The notes under the pieces are model-generated. The model ran no database searches, was not told the origin of the DNA, and worked only from the letters and a program-made list of their open reading frames with translations. Source: Lactarius indigo (taxonomy: Eukaryota; Basidiomycota; Agaricomycetes; Russulales; Russulaceae). From it: DNA of 64,000 nucleotides. The translations under genes were made by a program, and so were the position numbers. How positions within the stretch are numbered: position 1 is the stretch's first letter; each line of letters starts with the position of its first letter. Below are positions 44,401 to 55,486 of this stretch, piece by piece. The stretch covers positions 2,418,001 to 2,482,000 of the forward strand of contig JAFKAC010000004.1 in assembly GCA_025766275.1 (NCBI GenBank), in the 5' to 3' direction.

Positions 44401-45443
44401 AATTTCTTGGGACGAGATCAAGTTATACGAGAAATATATCTTTCGCTACGTGACAACATTCAAATCACTATATAAGGTGGCAAAGGTGAAGCCGATCCAT
44501 CACGCCGCCTTGCACTATGGGGACGTTCTCAGAGGGTTTGGCCCTGCACACACACATGGCGCTGCCTTCTACGAACGGTACATCCATTCCATGCAGAGCA
44601 AGAACCATAACATGAAGCTAGGTTTGCGTCTTGCTTCTAGATATAACCCTACCAAATACTTATTTTCGACAAGGTGAACTCGAGTTAACATTCATGCGTG
44701 CCTCGACGAGGGAGGCAAATCTACAAGCGCTACTCGCGGATGACAGTGAGGTCCGCTCACATGTTGGCGACCTTCTGGAAGCATACAAGAGTACTCTTGC
44801 TGAGGACGTCCGCGGGACGCGCTTGGCCCATCTGATCAACGCAGTTCACTTGACACAACAAACAGATTTCGCATATGATAGAGAACGTCTACGTGAATCA
44901 AGGCTTCCCGATGCCGTACTAACAGCGTTCATACAATTCTTATATCGCAAACATCCGGATCTCAGGGCCAAGGATTCTACAGGAAGTTCTTCAACCACAT
45001 CTGTATCTGCTCAGTTTTTGGACAAGTTCTCCCTCCGCGGTGTTCAGTACTCAACGGCAACCTGTCGGTCACGTGATAGCCACCTGTTCTTTCGATCCCC
45101 CCAGCATGAAAAGTCCGGCCAGATCACACACATTTTCTTTCATACCCACGTTCCTGATTCACCCTCGTCTTCTTCTCGGGGTCAAGTTAGCCACCCGTCT
45201 GTTTACCTCTGCGTGCAGCCCTATGCCCCTCTTCAACACAGCCCAGATCTCAGGGAAATAGACCGAAGGTATAAACGATTTGGATTCGCCGGAGGATTTT
45301 TGTGCAGGAACGAGTTCGCACCACCTGTCATCATTGAACCCTCGGACATCATTTGTCATATTGCAGTGACACCCCTCGAAATCAGTGGACATGAAGTGAT
45401 ACATATTCTTCCAATGGACAGGGTACAGTTCTATCCGAATTGA
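41405..45443 (+). CDS. CACTA (EnSpm/Tnp2-like) transposase, multi-exon
   Basis: A 5' exon at 41405-41890 encodes a helical N-terminus. Then follow about 41895-43517, 43571-43732, 43788-44015, 44066-44621 and 44674-45443, all joined in frame by GT-AG introns. Motifs typical of the Tnp2 family of basidiomycetes are SFSMDSFNLYHMKEAK, LPAHLRYCPENMFLAGVIPGP, SLSDINHSLKLLVD, DPGVLYSRT, CRVRAILVPVVSDMLAARQAGG, EPMHVFDAGLFQNHCRQVWG, then LPSWVTRAP, GKLSANNWR and a C-terminal FERY-like segment (YERYIHSMQSKNHNMK). A Zn-like CC..CH pattern lies at 42180-42200. The link between the first exon and the rest near 41895 changes frame without a good intron. That may be a 1-nt lesion or a mis-set boundary, so activity is uncertain. 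Confidence 0.85.
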
Positions 45444-45935
45444 CGGCGCAATGAGACTCATGGCGAAGGAATTTTGACCAACAGCTCATGCAGGCGTGCT
45501 TCATGCGCACAGAAGACCTCGACGTAGACGACCTGACCGAGGAATGAAGTCGCCATCAGGTGAGAATCCTGAGTAGTATGCACCCCTTGAGCGATGTTGC
45601 TCATGGATCATTGACTCTAACCGTCGCACGGTACTCTTTTATTGGACACCCTCATCGCCGACTAATCTCGCTAGTGGCAAGCAATATCTAAAGCATGGCG
45701 ACTGAAGGTGAGCGTAAATACGACTTGCATAACATTCGAGATTTAACGTGCACAAAGACATGTAGGAAGGTGGTTTCGAGAGAATATATATTCGCGAGAG
45801 ATTATGATTACGATCTGATGTATACACAGGGACAGGATTGAGATAATCTGAGTACGGGATATACTAAATGACTTTCGTTGCAAATGACCGCACAAGGCGC
45901 AAAATGGAAGTTACACAAGGGAACGTGAGGTGAGC
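45444..45935 (+). mobile_element. 3' non-coding end of the CACTA element
   Basis: It is shared with 37950-38364 up to position 45935, after which the copies diverge. This copy has about 100 bp (about 45557-45655) absent from the other. Confidence 0.65.
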
Positions 45936-46721
45936 ATCAGCATATGTCACCAAATGCCAGGACGCTTTATAATCATGATGACAATTTTCAGATAATTACA
46001 AAGCATAACAGGATCAAGGATTCAGAGCGTGGTTATTACAGTCCCTTAGACTCTTTCCCCTGAAGAGTCCCTGACCCGCTGTGACCGTCTCTCTTAAACT
46101 TCTTTCCTCCCTGGCTGGCCGTGCTTGCTGTACATTCTAAGTGCTGTGCTGAAGAATGTGATTTAACTTTTTGGGAACTTGAAGTCTCTCACGGTCCTAG
46201 GCAAGACGAAGGAGACCACTGGGGCCTAATACCGTAATAACTTCAGCAAGGATACTACTTGGGATACTTAGACTGTCACTGTCGTCGCTTGCTACTTCTT
46301 CAGCTCCGAGCATCAGGTGAGAAGGTTTTTATTCCTCATGAGTCATGCCAGTTACTCACCCCGCTGCCTCACCATCGACGCCGTCAGTCTCGTCTCAAAC
46401 CCTGACCAAATGATAAAGCCGAGAAACAGAGAGAGAAGTGACAGGAGAGAGGGTTTTATCTGCCTCTCACATCGGCGGTATTGCCTTAGATACCTCTGAT
46501 GATGAGATCGAGAAACAGAGAGAAAGAGGCAGCTTATAAGATAGCTTTCTAGGCTTAATTTTGGTCACCCAGCGGACCCGAGTCCCAGTTCTAAGCGGTA
46601 GAGGGATGCCTTAGAGGCACGTTCATTTTTCTCGCGTCGTCGCTGATATTCCCGGGCTAACATAAGTTACAACTTCAGCTCTTTTCCTTTTATCGCCACC
46701 TTGCCGACCTCACCATCTTCA
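45936..46721. other. No supported gene
   Basis: Short frames only; this is the upstream region of the gene at 46722. Confidence 0.4.
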
Positions 46722-47162
46722 ATGCCTCTCACCATTAAGCTGGGCGACCTCTACAGTTCAAGGCGTCATCAAAGAACACGGGAGATCGTAAAGGCACACG
46801 TATGGGCCCACTTTGTGAGTCATGAACGACTCGCGCATGATGGGGTCGAGGTCGCAACTGTGAGGTGCGTTTTTACACGCCTCTTTAACGCGCCCCGTCG
46901 GCACTCACAATCACTTGCAGGCCTATGGGCTGGCACCGCGAACGAGGCGCAGTAGAACCAGGATGGCACTTAACGGTGGACTTCAGCAGATGGAACGGCG
47001 TGCACATTTCGACTCATCATGTTTACCATAGTGATCCTGCATTTAATGGGGTAAGTGCGTCCATTTATTCTCATATTTATTCTCATGTTATATTCTATTC
47101 AGATGGGCAGGAGAGGGCGGCGCCGTCGTGTGATAGGTCGACAGGCATCCAACTTGCCTTAG
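46722..47162 (+). CDS. Unknown small protein, three exons (110 residues)
   Basis: The exons 46722-46864, 46921-47050 and 47103-47162 join by GT-AG introns (56 and 52 nt) to a 110-residue protein without a break. The sequence is rich in His and Trp (AHVWAHFVSHERLAHDG, EPGWHLTVDFSRWNG, STHHVYH) and ends in an Arg-rich tail (GRRGRRRRVIGRQ). Many histidines could bind metal, but I recognise no family and claim no function. The short last exon is the least certain part. Confidence 0.55.
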
Positions 47163-47559
47163 AGTACTACGAATTTGCTTGATATACTCTCCAATTTGTT
47201 TTAAACCTTTTCTACTTCTTTCTTTAGCCACGGGAATGCCGAAACCCAGCGACCCCATCACCTCCCTCGTCACCGTCCACGTCGTTGCCTCGCCGCCATG
47301 TTACCGTCACCACCACCGACGTCCCCATCCTCGCCCCTCCATCGCGTTACCATCGCCGTCATGATTGGGGTCGCGCGGGTCGTGTTGGCGGAGTGCCTCG
47401 GCGGCGGCAGCGGCATCTCATGGGCGTCGTGGTTGGGATACCACGCAGAGCGCCTCTGAGCGGCGACATCAGGAAACCTTACGAAGAGAGGGAAAGCTAA
47501 GTTTTAGTCAATGTAACCCCGCAAAGTACTCACTGATCGCAGGCCCACATGTCAACAGA

Positions 47560-47845
47560 TCCCCAACCACACCACAGCGATGAGGGATGCATTGTGGACT
47601 CGGAAGGGTGGCACGCCCGAAGCTATCGTGACGCAGATTGTAGAGCGCTGTCGCTGCGATGTCATCCTGGATGCGCTCTGCAGCGTCGGCGACAAACAGG
47701 TTGCCTTTGCCTGAATATGTGAACGAGGTACACTCTTCCTCCTCTCCCCCGACCTAATCGCTTCACCGGATAGACGCCGTTATCGGGCTCGACACATGCT
47801 CAACGCGCCTCGTACTTGCACGCCACATATAAAGATCATCCTCAG
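47560..47845 (+). pseudogene. Fragment of a trimethylguanosine synthase (TGS1-like) methyltransferase
   Basis: Broken frames read SDEGCIVDSEGW, then ERCRCDVILDALCSVG (methyltransferase motif I region), then an intron-like gap and VIGLDTCSTRLVLARH (the motif II region of TGS1). The order and spacing match TGS1, which hypermethylates snRNA and snoRNA caps. A frame change near 47615, a stop after VAFA and a stop after LARH show decay. Only the core of the methyltransferase fold is present. Confidence 0.6.
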
Positions 47846-48164
47846 GCAATGAGGCTCAATGGGATTGCCAGCGACCAAACGTCAGACAGGAATGAGCGTC
47901 AGACAATTCCCAAATCGCCGTGCGACACCTCCGAACCAAAACCCGCTTTTCAATGTCACTTAATATCCCAAATGCGGTGAGTCTACGGGTCCCTGGAGCT
48001 CTGCTAGCTCTGGATCGCAAAGCAGATCTACGCGTCCCTCTCTCGTAATCACGTATTAATAATATGTTTTGTTTATTTCCCACGCAAGACAATTCAAATC
48101 ACTCGTACAACTACCCTTCTAACTATTCACTCTTCTCACTCTTGTCTGTACTTCCTCTGTAAAT
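47846..48164. other. No supported gene
   Basis: This is a spacer between two gene fragments, with some decayed TGS1-like sequence possible at its start. Confidence 0.35.
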
Positions 48165-48493
48165 GCCGAAAGCGATTCCCTCCCCGAAGGTATCCCCGAC
48201 GAGCGGGAAGAAAATTTGTCAAACTCGATGTCACTTTTGGGGGCTTTGCGTCCCATGTAAAGAAATGTGAGAGAGAACCCGGGACGCAAGGCCGAAAGAA
48301 GGTATATAAGGGAGCTGAAGAAGTTGCAGTTGCGCCTAGAGAGTAATACTGGTACGCCAATGATGTACTAGACTTGTATTCTAACGTACTAATCATGATT
48401 TCGTTCTAGACGCAGCTGCTCCAGATCGATTACCCTTCGATGGCCCCGCTGCCATAGATCAGATAGATTTTTATGCAGGATCGGAAACACTGG
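48165..48493 (+). pseudogene. N-terminal fragment of a Plavaka-type transposase gene
   Basis: A start is followed by a C2H2-like finger (C..C...GFASHVKKCERE, after one frame change). It then runs to a GT-AG intron-like gap and DAAAPDRLPFDG..., the same order as the first exons of the intact Plavaka gene at 8938-8600. R1 sequence replaces the rest from 48494. Confidence 0.6.
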
Positions 48494-51380
48494 GTGTCTC
48501 TGCTACTGCCTCTACTAGTTATCTCTCTCACCTGAACGACTCCCTTCACCTCAACGCACAGTCTGATTGCCTCGGTGGGAGCCGTCGTTGCTCTCTCCCG
48601 TCCCTCTCCTCAGCCTAGAGTACCCCGTCTTCAAGATTTTCAAGCTCCTCAAGATTTTCCCCTCCACTTTCCTCGTACGATGGAGCAACTTCGACGTACC
48701 GTCTGGCCGTTTCGGTGGGTGCTTTCGCTGCTCTCTCCTGTGCCTCGGTGACGCTCACCACCTTGCCGTTCGCTCTACCTCTACCCCAAACCATCAGTAA
48801 GGGTCTGCCTCTCCTGCGTTGATGCAGATAAGGAAGTGAGTCATCCTCTAGACTCGGGGCATGCGGTCATCACTCTCAAGAACCACTCCTCCCGACAACA
48901 CAGATCTCTGGGCCGGAGGCTTGATTCTTGATTTTTACTTCGTACCCCCCTCCGCCGTCGTTGTGACCCGACTGTTAGGCCGCCACGCTCTTGTGCCATT
49001 GTAGAGGTGCTGCGGCAGCGAGCTGTGTCACGATACCTTTGGCACCTGTGGGCGCGTCCCAGGCATGCTGCAAGAGGAAAGTGGGTCAGGGCGGCGGGAG
49101 TGGTGAACCGCTGCCCAATCGCCGGTCTGTTGCGACGAGTGGATGGTCCGTATATCGGTACGTGTTCCGCGTATTTCTCTGTATTTCTCTGACGATTCTG
49201 GCACTCACGAATGACTTTTCCAGGACCCGAGGCGGCACACGGTGTGCAGACGTGTAGGTCACCACAGTCGATCCATTCCATCGCTCTTGACGGAGCTCAC
49301 TTGCTTGTTTTCAGGACGGTCCCCGACTTTCGTAGTCCAGATCACATTCACTTCGATACAGTGTAGATGGTGTCTTTATCTCGTTCAACGTACTCACTCC
49401 TGATTATCCCCAACACGGGCCATCGTTGTTCGTTGTTTTGAATTTTTATGTCATGCCCACATTCCTGTGCTTCTGTCCGCTTCTGTTCTCGACTCATGAG
49501 ATCTATTTCTTTTTCCTTGAAGTCCCTGGGACCCTCTAGACGGTCGCATATGCTCGGACACGAGGCCGGCCATTGCCTGACTGACATTGTCTTTGATACC
49601 GCCAACCGCATGGCTCGCCTGCCAGAGATGACCTTTATTGTCGTCAAGACCTGGGAAATGGTGAGTGTGTCACTCATCTCTGACTCTCAGGTCAGTCCTG
49701 GATTGATGGAATGTACCGAGCGACATCGTATTGCTGTACCTCATATCGTGGTCACGGGTGTCGCGATTCAACGACCATGTCATGTAGACCCAAAATAGGA
49801 GGACAATGGGGTCTGACTTGCAATCTAGAGGCAAGAAACCATTGCAATGCGATGTCGTGAATACATGTACACTACGGTCGCGATTAATTGGTCAGGTAAG
49901 GCTAGCCCGTGATCGTATATTTCAATGGACTCTGATCTCCAATCCCAGGGCAGGTTAGGATCACGATATGATGCTGTCCGTGACATGCGTGAGTCCAGAA
50001 TTGTAGAACAATGGGCTCTGATTTCTAATGCAGAAGCGAATAACAATGGAGGCGTGGTGCTGTGACATTTGTCGTGGCGCCGACGGAGGGTGGACTTTGG
50101 GGATGCGCGGCTCACTAATGAATAGGCGAGAATGGAATCCGGGAGCGCTGGACCCAACCGAGTCTTTTGTCCAATGTGTGGGTGACTCCACGAACTTGAA
50201 GAGCTCTGATGGTCACCCAGCCCGCCCTCAAGTTACGATTTTGGGTTTCGAGTTTCAAGCACCGCGCACACTTCCTGATGGACCTCAAGTCGTGTTACAC
50301 TCGGCCGGCGCGACATATAAGAGACATGTGCGTGCCCATCTCGAATGTATGGGAACTTTCGTGTCTTGTCTTTCGCATCGACTCAACGACTCAGGCAATG
50401 GTCATCCACCGTTGCACACCCCGTAATATCCCTGTATGAATTCACGATTTTCATGTGTTCGGATGATTGATTTTCTTTCTCTGATACCTCAGACCGCACC
50501 TTATATGGTGTCTGGTTATGTGTGGCAAAGGTGGCCTCGCCGACGTATCACCTCCACCTTTGTTACAGTATCACCTCTCCGTGGGCATCTGATCGATACC
50601 CCTTATGTCAACATCGAACACGAATTTTTCTTACCAGGGGTCTCTCCGCCTGAAGTATACGATACCCTTGTACAAGTCTCTTGCTACAAGCTTCTAGTCA
50701 CCGGCTATCTCAATGGTAGTCTTGGCCCAAACCCAAACTTGCAGCGTGATTTTCCTCTCATCCCCTGGAAAGGCGAAATAGCTGTTCTGTTCATCGGGAA
50801 ACGGAAGCCTTACGTCTCTCGAGCACCACCTCAGTCGTTAGTCCGTTTCGCTATTACCCAGTAAGTTTGGGATGTGAGTATTCTTCGGCATGTGGTTGTT
50901 AACTCTATCTTCATTCAGATACATGGAAGTTTGCATCGCTCATGCAGAGGTTGGATCCCCATTCCCGTCTTACATCAGGAGGTGTGTGCTGTGCTCACGT
51001 GGATTCGATTAACAGCTCATCAAAGTTCCTCAGCATTTGGCCTGGCCACGGTGTAAGCGGACGAGGTGTAAGCGCCTTTGCAAGTAATTAAGGTCCTGAT
51101 GATAGTGTTCTGTACGGACATTGTTTGTAATTACTCGAGATGTACCTCTATGGAAATAATGTGCGTTCAATTGAAGGGTCAGCAGCTAGCGAAGGCGTTG
51201 TAACTTCTGCCCGTCTGCCGTGTACAATTTCGAATCCTACCTCCCTCTTGAATTAGCTCCAGCTCGCCTTTTGACGCGTGTCGCCTCACTCTTCCATTTC
51301 CATACTTTTCTGTCCTCTAATGCCATTCTATTAGAGGTCTTGGCACGAGACTGACCATCGCCCGACCGATACTGTCTTTG
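48494..51380 (+). repeat. Dispersed repeat R1, copy C (longest copy)
   Basis: It includes the module shared with copies A, B and E (48494-49110), a middle part shared with B (49110-49600) and the part shared with A (49600-51330). At 51335-51375 a block like the one at 49555-49600 recurs, suggesting tandem units. It contains three imperfect repeats of a QW-x-L-x-x-N coding word (49814, 49925, 50012) and the small gene at 50463. There are no LTRs, no terminal inverted repeats and no recognised transposase. Confidence 0.75.
50463..51012 (+). CDS. Unknown small protein encoded inside R1 (copy C), two exons
   Basis: Exon 1 is 50463-50860 and exon 2 50919-51012, with a 58-nt GT-AG intron, giving 163 residues. 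The paralogue at 1997-1472 has identical exon 1 and intron lengths. Conserved blocks are MIDFLSLIPQT, FFLPGVSPP, YDTL, NLQRDFPLIPW, EIAVLFIGK, YVSRAPP and, after the intron, YMEVCIAHAEVGSPFP. The copies differ at the C-terminal end (IRRC here, ISLC in copy A). The start could be in an upstream exon. No function is proposed. Confidence 0.55.
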
Positions 51381-52158
51381 GTAAGTTACGTCGTATTTCT
51401 GTGACCTGAGCGTGCAAACATATGCGCATTTCAGTAATTATGTAATGTCAACCCCGAATAGGGACCACAATGGGCCCTGACTGGCCTACAGCTGGTTCCA
51501 TAACGATTGTCCCCTGGTGACCAAATTTTGGACATAGGCGAGGTTTGAATTGGTAACTCCACCACCGAGATGGCACAGCTCTCGAGCGCAGCAATACAGA
51601 TAACCATTCCATAACCACAATTGTTACAAGATAACTATTCTATAACCTTAATTCTGTGAGATAACCTGATTTCCTGAGAATTTCTCCCTCAACTTAATTA
51701 TGAATCCCGCTCTCGAGTTTTGGATGGCCGACTATGTTCTCAAAATGGCAGGGGACAATCGTTATGGAACCAGCTGTAACCTCTACCATCGCCGCTGTTT
51801 TCTAGATATAGACCCAGAAAAATCAAGGTTCTGGTTCATGGCCCTTTTGACGTCGTGGTCATTGTCGATTATGTCACAAAACCGGTTTCATTTCCGTCGA
51901 GTGGCATCTAACACCCGTTAACCCGTTCCCATGACATGGATCCATCAAGTTGCATCAAGAATCGACCGAGAAGGGCGGACAATAACAACGCTTGATCGTG
52001 TACATAAATGGGAGTCGATGGTATGCCAATCCACACTCGCCACCCGCCATTGTCTGATCACATATTTAGACAAAGCGAAAGTTCATCTGGTCCGACTACG
52101 CTGCTTTCCTTCCTCATTTCATTCACAGATACCTGAGTTCCTGAGTTCGCAAGCTTGC
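51381..52158. other. No supported gene
   Basis: The frame at 51700-51921 has no recognisable features. This region is the upstream flank of the gene at 52159. Confidence 0.4.
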
Positions 52159-53275
52159 ATGGATCCCTCTGGTAGCGACGATGACGAATGCGCTTCAGTT
52201 CAGCTTGGTAGCAGTGACATGGCTCCAAGCGCTACGAAGGTTACTTTTCTTATCTATATGTTAATGTCGGTACTCATTTCATTTCACACTAGACCATCCT
52301 CCAGCAGAGGTTTCCAATGAGGCGTTATCATGTGGGATCTGATGGTCGGTTATCGAACTTGCCAAAGGTGATGGAGTGAGTCGCATTTACTCCACTGTAT
52401 TTTCTGATGTTCTCAACTGGCTCATCGTCAGTCGGTCTGTGGACCAGGTTGCTCCTTGCAAGATGACTTCAGAAACGAGGTCATTTAACCTTTCCTCTGC
52501 GGTATCGTTTCATCTGACGCGCAAGGCACCTAACAGTTATACCACTGATATGATCACTCAATCAGTCGCAGCCTTCCTGCAACCACACACGTCCTCTCTA
52601 TCGGTGTCCGTTGTTTCCCGCGTCATGGCAGGTTTAATGGGAGGTGATTTCGGCACGGAGGAATTCAATCAAGTCTTGAGCACCCAGCTTGACGCCTTGG
52701 CCATCTCGCCTCAAGCGAAACAAGATATAATTCCTGCCCTTCTTGGCATCGCAAAGTTGGCCAAAGTGCAGTCGCAGTGGTGTGTTTTTCAGTCACTTTT
52801 TCCTGCCATACAATCCTCATGTCTTTATTGATGTACAAGTGCATCCGCGTCAACATCATTTTCACAGCCGACGGTGTCCGAGCCCGAGCCCGAGCCCGAG
52901 CTCATGGACTCTAATGCCGAGGCGTCTTATCAGATCCGCCAGCGACCTTTCTCTTCCAACTCTGGGAGTGGCTACACGACCTGGTATCTTGGCAGGTCGA
53001 GTTGCAGCGTCCTAATGCCGCCTACTGTCCCTCAGGCTAAGACCGGACATCTTTATGTTCATCGTGACACTTCCAGGAACGCATTTCTATACTGGATTCT
53101 CACTACTGCCAATCGCTGGGAGCGTGTTTCATCGGGGGCAGAGCATCCCTTGAATCACGATCGAGTTCTTGCCATCCGGGCTAATGGAGAACCGAGTTGG
53201 GTTACTCGTGCGTCAACCATTACCACCAAAACAAGGAAGGAGAAGGAGATCCGAGAGAAGTCAGTGCAGGGGTAA
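52159..53275 (+). CDS. Unknown protein, four exons (315 residues)
   Basis: The exons 52159-52239, 52293-52375, 52432-52779 and 52840-53275 join by GT-AG introns (52-60 nt) with matching phases to 315 residues. The acidic Ser/Asp N-terminus (DPSGSDDDE) is followed by a helical middle (IIPALLGIAKLAKV), a Pro-Glu repeat (EPEPEPE) and a C-terminal domain with QRPF, SGSGYTTWYLG, QAKTGHLYVH, LAIRANGEPSWV and a basic tail (TKTRKEKEIREK). A truncated paralogue at 37610-37822 shows that the family is repeated. I do not recognise it. Confidence 0.65.
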
Positions 53276-54955
53276 TGGCCATGGCCGAGTAGGGTTGTTG
53301 TGCACGTACATTGAGTATCCGTGATAATTCTTATGCAACCTATCGTACTTTCAATCGTTCTATGATACTCGACTGATGTCTGAGCCATTGGATTCTGTTC
53401 TCACTAGACGTCCTTCCGTTTTGGTTTCAGAGCCGCTTCTCGATCTCTTTTCTAAATTTTCAACTTCGAGATCGGACAACGACACTGTACAGACTTGGTC
53501 CATGTGGGAGTAAATACTGCAAATAACGGAAGGGATGAGCTCTTGCTAATGTCTTGTGGCAGTGACATTTGGAGTGTGGACCAGCGACTGTGCCTTGCTT
53601 TGAGCTTCGCACTTGCCTCATTCGTTTCGCCTCCAATCGTCTCGCCATCCACCAACAATCGCACACGCCCCCGGGAAGTATTATGACGACAACGACAACC
53701 CCTTCATCCTTAGATGGCAGTCCTACCCCTTCTACCCGTGTCGTCTTTCCTGTTTCGCTCCACTCGTTACCACCGAAACGAGGACTGAGAGTCTTGCTCG
53801 GAGTCACCCCGCACAGCTCAGATCCCTCTCGGTCCAGAGTCACAGTCCCCGCCTCGCCGACAGTTCCTTCCCTTTCACAGCAAGTCCCAACTCGGTGGCT
53901 GCTGTATCGCATCCCCCAACTGCTCAAGTAGCAAGAACAGTCGCTCCCATTCCTGGACACTCAATGGCTGCAGTATCTCGTCTCTCAAGTGCTCAAGTCG
54001 CAAGAACCTCCGGTACTCTACGAAGTCTCGTCAGCGCCGCTCGCGCCTCGTCTCCCACACGCTTCGCCCGCTCCTGCTGCCTGGCTCTGCGTCTACTTCG
54101 ACTTTGCACTCACTCTTGTCACTCAGTCAGACTTGGTTTCGGCACCCCTCAACGGCTCGGCAACCATCACCACCCGCACGCGCAAGGTCCGGAACAAGGC
54201 GGAAGATCTCGGCAGCGGCCAGAACGGCATCCCCAACGCAGGCGACGCTTCTGCTCAATAGTTTCGGCTAGCGCGGTACACGCCGTACACTGGACGCCTC
54301 GCTTTCGATCCTGGGGCTCGGTCTTAGTCTTAGCAGCACACGATGACGCCAGCAAGCGCAAGCCAAGGACACGCGGTACCCTCGCCACCACATGCGACAA
54401 CGCACTGAGTCTCTACCCCGCCAACGTCGTCGGTATTACTTCAAACACTTTCAAATGCACACAAGCATGGGCTCGTCAAGGTCTTTTAAAGTGAATCAAG
54501 ACTCCCGTTGCCATTCCCCTCAGCCGCACACCAATATCCACCTGTGCAAAGTTGACGACCACGACACCCCCACTACCACACCCAATGCCACCTTCCCCCA
54601 CTCTTGCCTTAGCGCCGATCTCACCGTTTTCAGCGCCGAAACCCCTGGATTTTTTCCAAGAAAGAGCATGACCAGGGACGGTCAAGATTTGAACATTTTT
54701 GAGCCCCAGCCGAATATCGACATCACGTGGCCGAAGTGCCAGTTCGGATTCGGATTCACTTCCTTTTTATCGATCACTCTTTCCTCTCTCCCGCTCGCTT
54801 CAACCCACCTACCCACCCACTCACTCTCGTTACGAGGTCATCCCACTCGTTCACCCTTATCGGATCGGATCGCCAACGCACGCCAGCTTGTCACCCGCTC
54901 ACTCGTAGGCCGCGCGTTCCCGCGTCTCATGTCCTTTGTCCTTCGCCACGCCTCG
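53276..54955. other. No supported gene; probable start of R1 copy E
   Basis: There are long low-complexity Ser/Pro/Arg frames in overlapping registers but no domains. The last bases (gccacgcctcg) continue after E2 as cctcggccacgcc, so the locus was one piece before E2 inserted. Confidence 0.4.
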
Positions 54956-55467
54956 TGTTACGTTTCGGTTCGTACGGGCTGCATGACTCATACCCTTACT
55001 GTACCGGTTGTCACTACGGCTGTAAGGTATATTAGTGACGGACTTACTTACGGTGATACGGTAGTACGATAGGCGATAAGGGCTCGATAGCTGATTGATG
55101 ACAGGCGCCACTAATACTGGTAGTAGTGGTACTTGGATTGAGATACTTACGCGATACGTTGGACGCTAGTTACTGTGACTCATAGCCGCGCTTGTAAGCC
55201 GGCTCGACTTGTATTTAAGCAGTCTTGTGAAGACCAAGATACGCCATCTTGGTCTTCTTGAATCGTCACTTGTCTTCCGTTCTCTAGCATCTTCCTCTCC
55301 CTCTCTAAGATTCCTAGCTTAAGACTTCATAAGCTTGCCGGTGTACCTCCGCGTATTCACTGAGGCAAGGACTTGGACCTTCGCGTCTTCAAGTTGGCAG
55401 CAGACATACCGCTAAGTCGTTACCGCCATTCGAGCTCAAGTCGAGCTGACGTTGTGACAACGTTACA
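54956..55467 (+). repeat. E2 5' LTR
   Basis: The 512-bp LTR has a TATA-like tatttaag box about 30 nt before the inferred start at 55246. Two TGACTCAT words lie in U3 (54984-54991, 55176-55183). Confidence 0.97.
55229..55257 (+). promoter_or_regulatory. E2 hairpin at the inferred transcription start
   Basis: Perfect 12-bp arms (gaagaccaagat and atcttggtcttc) are separated by 5 nt. The second arm begins at the inferred mRNA 5' end and includes the 11 nt that pair with the primer site. Confidence 0.6.
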
Positions 55468-55469
55468 TT

Positions 55470-55480
55470 AAGACCAAGAT
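55470..55480 (+). other. E2 primer binding site (self-priming type)
   Basis: The sequence aagaccaagat, 2 nt inside the 5' LTR, is exactly complementary to the 11 nt atcttggtctt at 55246-55256. E1 shows the same 11 nt in the same places. Confidence 0.8.
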
Positions 55481-55486
55481 ACCACT

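Noticed and set aside
53613..54494. 293-codon plus-strand open frame
   Set aside because: Ser/Arg/Pro-rich low complexity, several overlapping frames of similar length, no domains and no splice support; reads as chance in GC-biased sequence.
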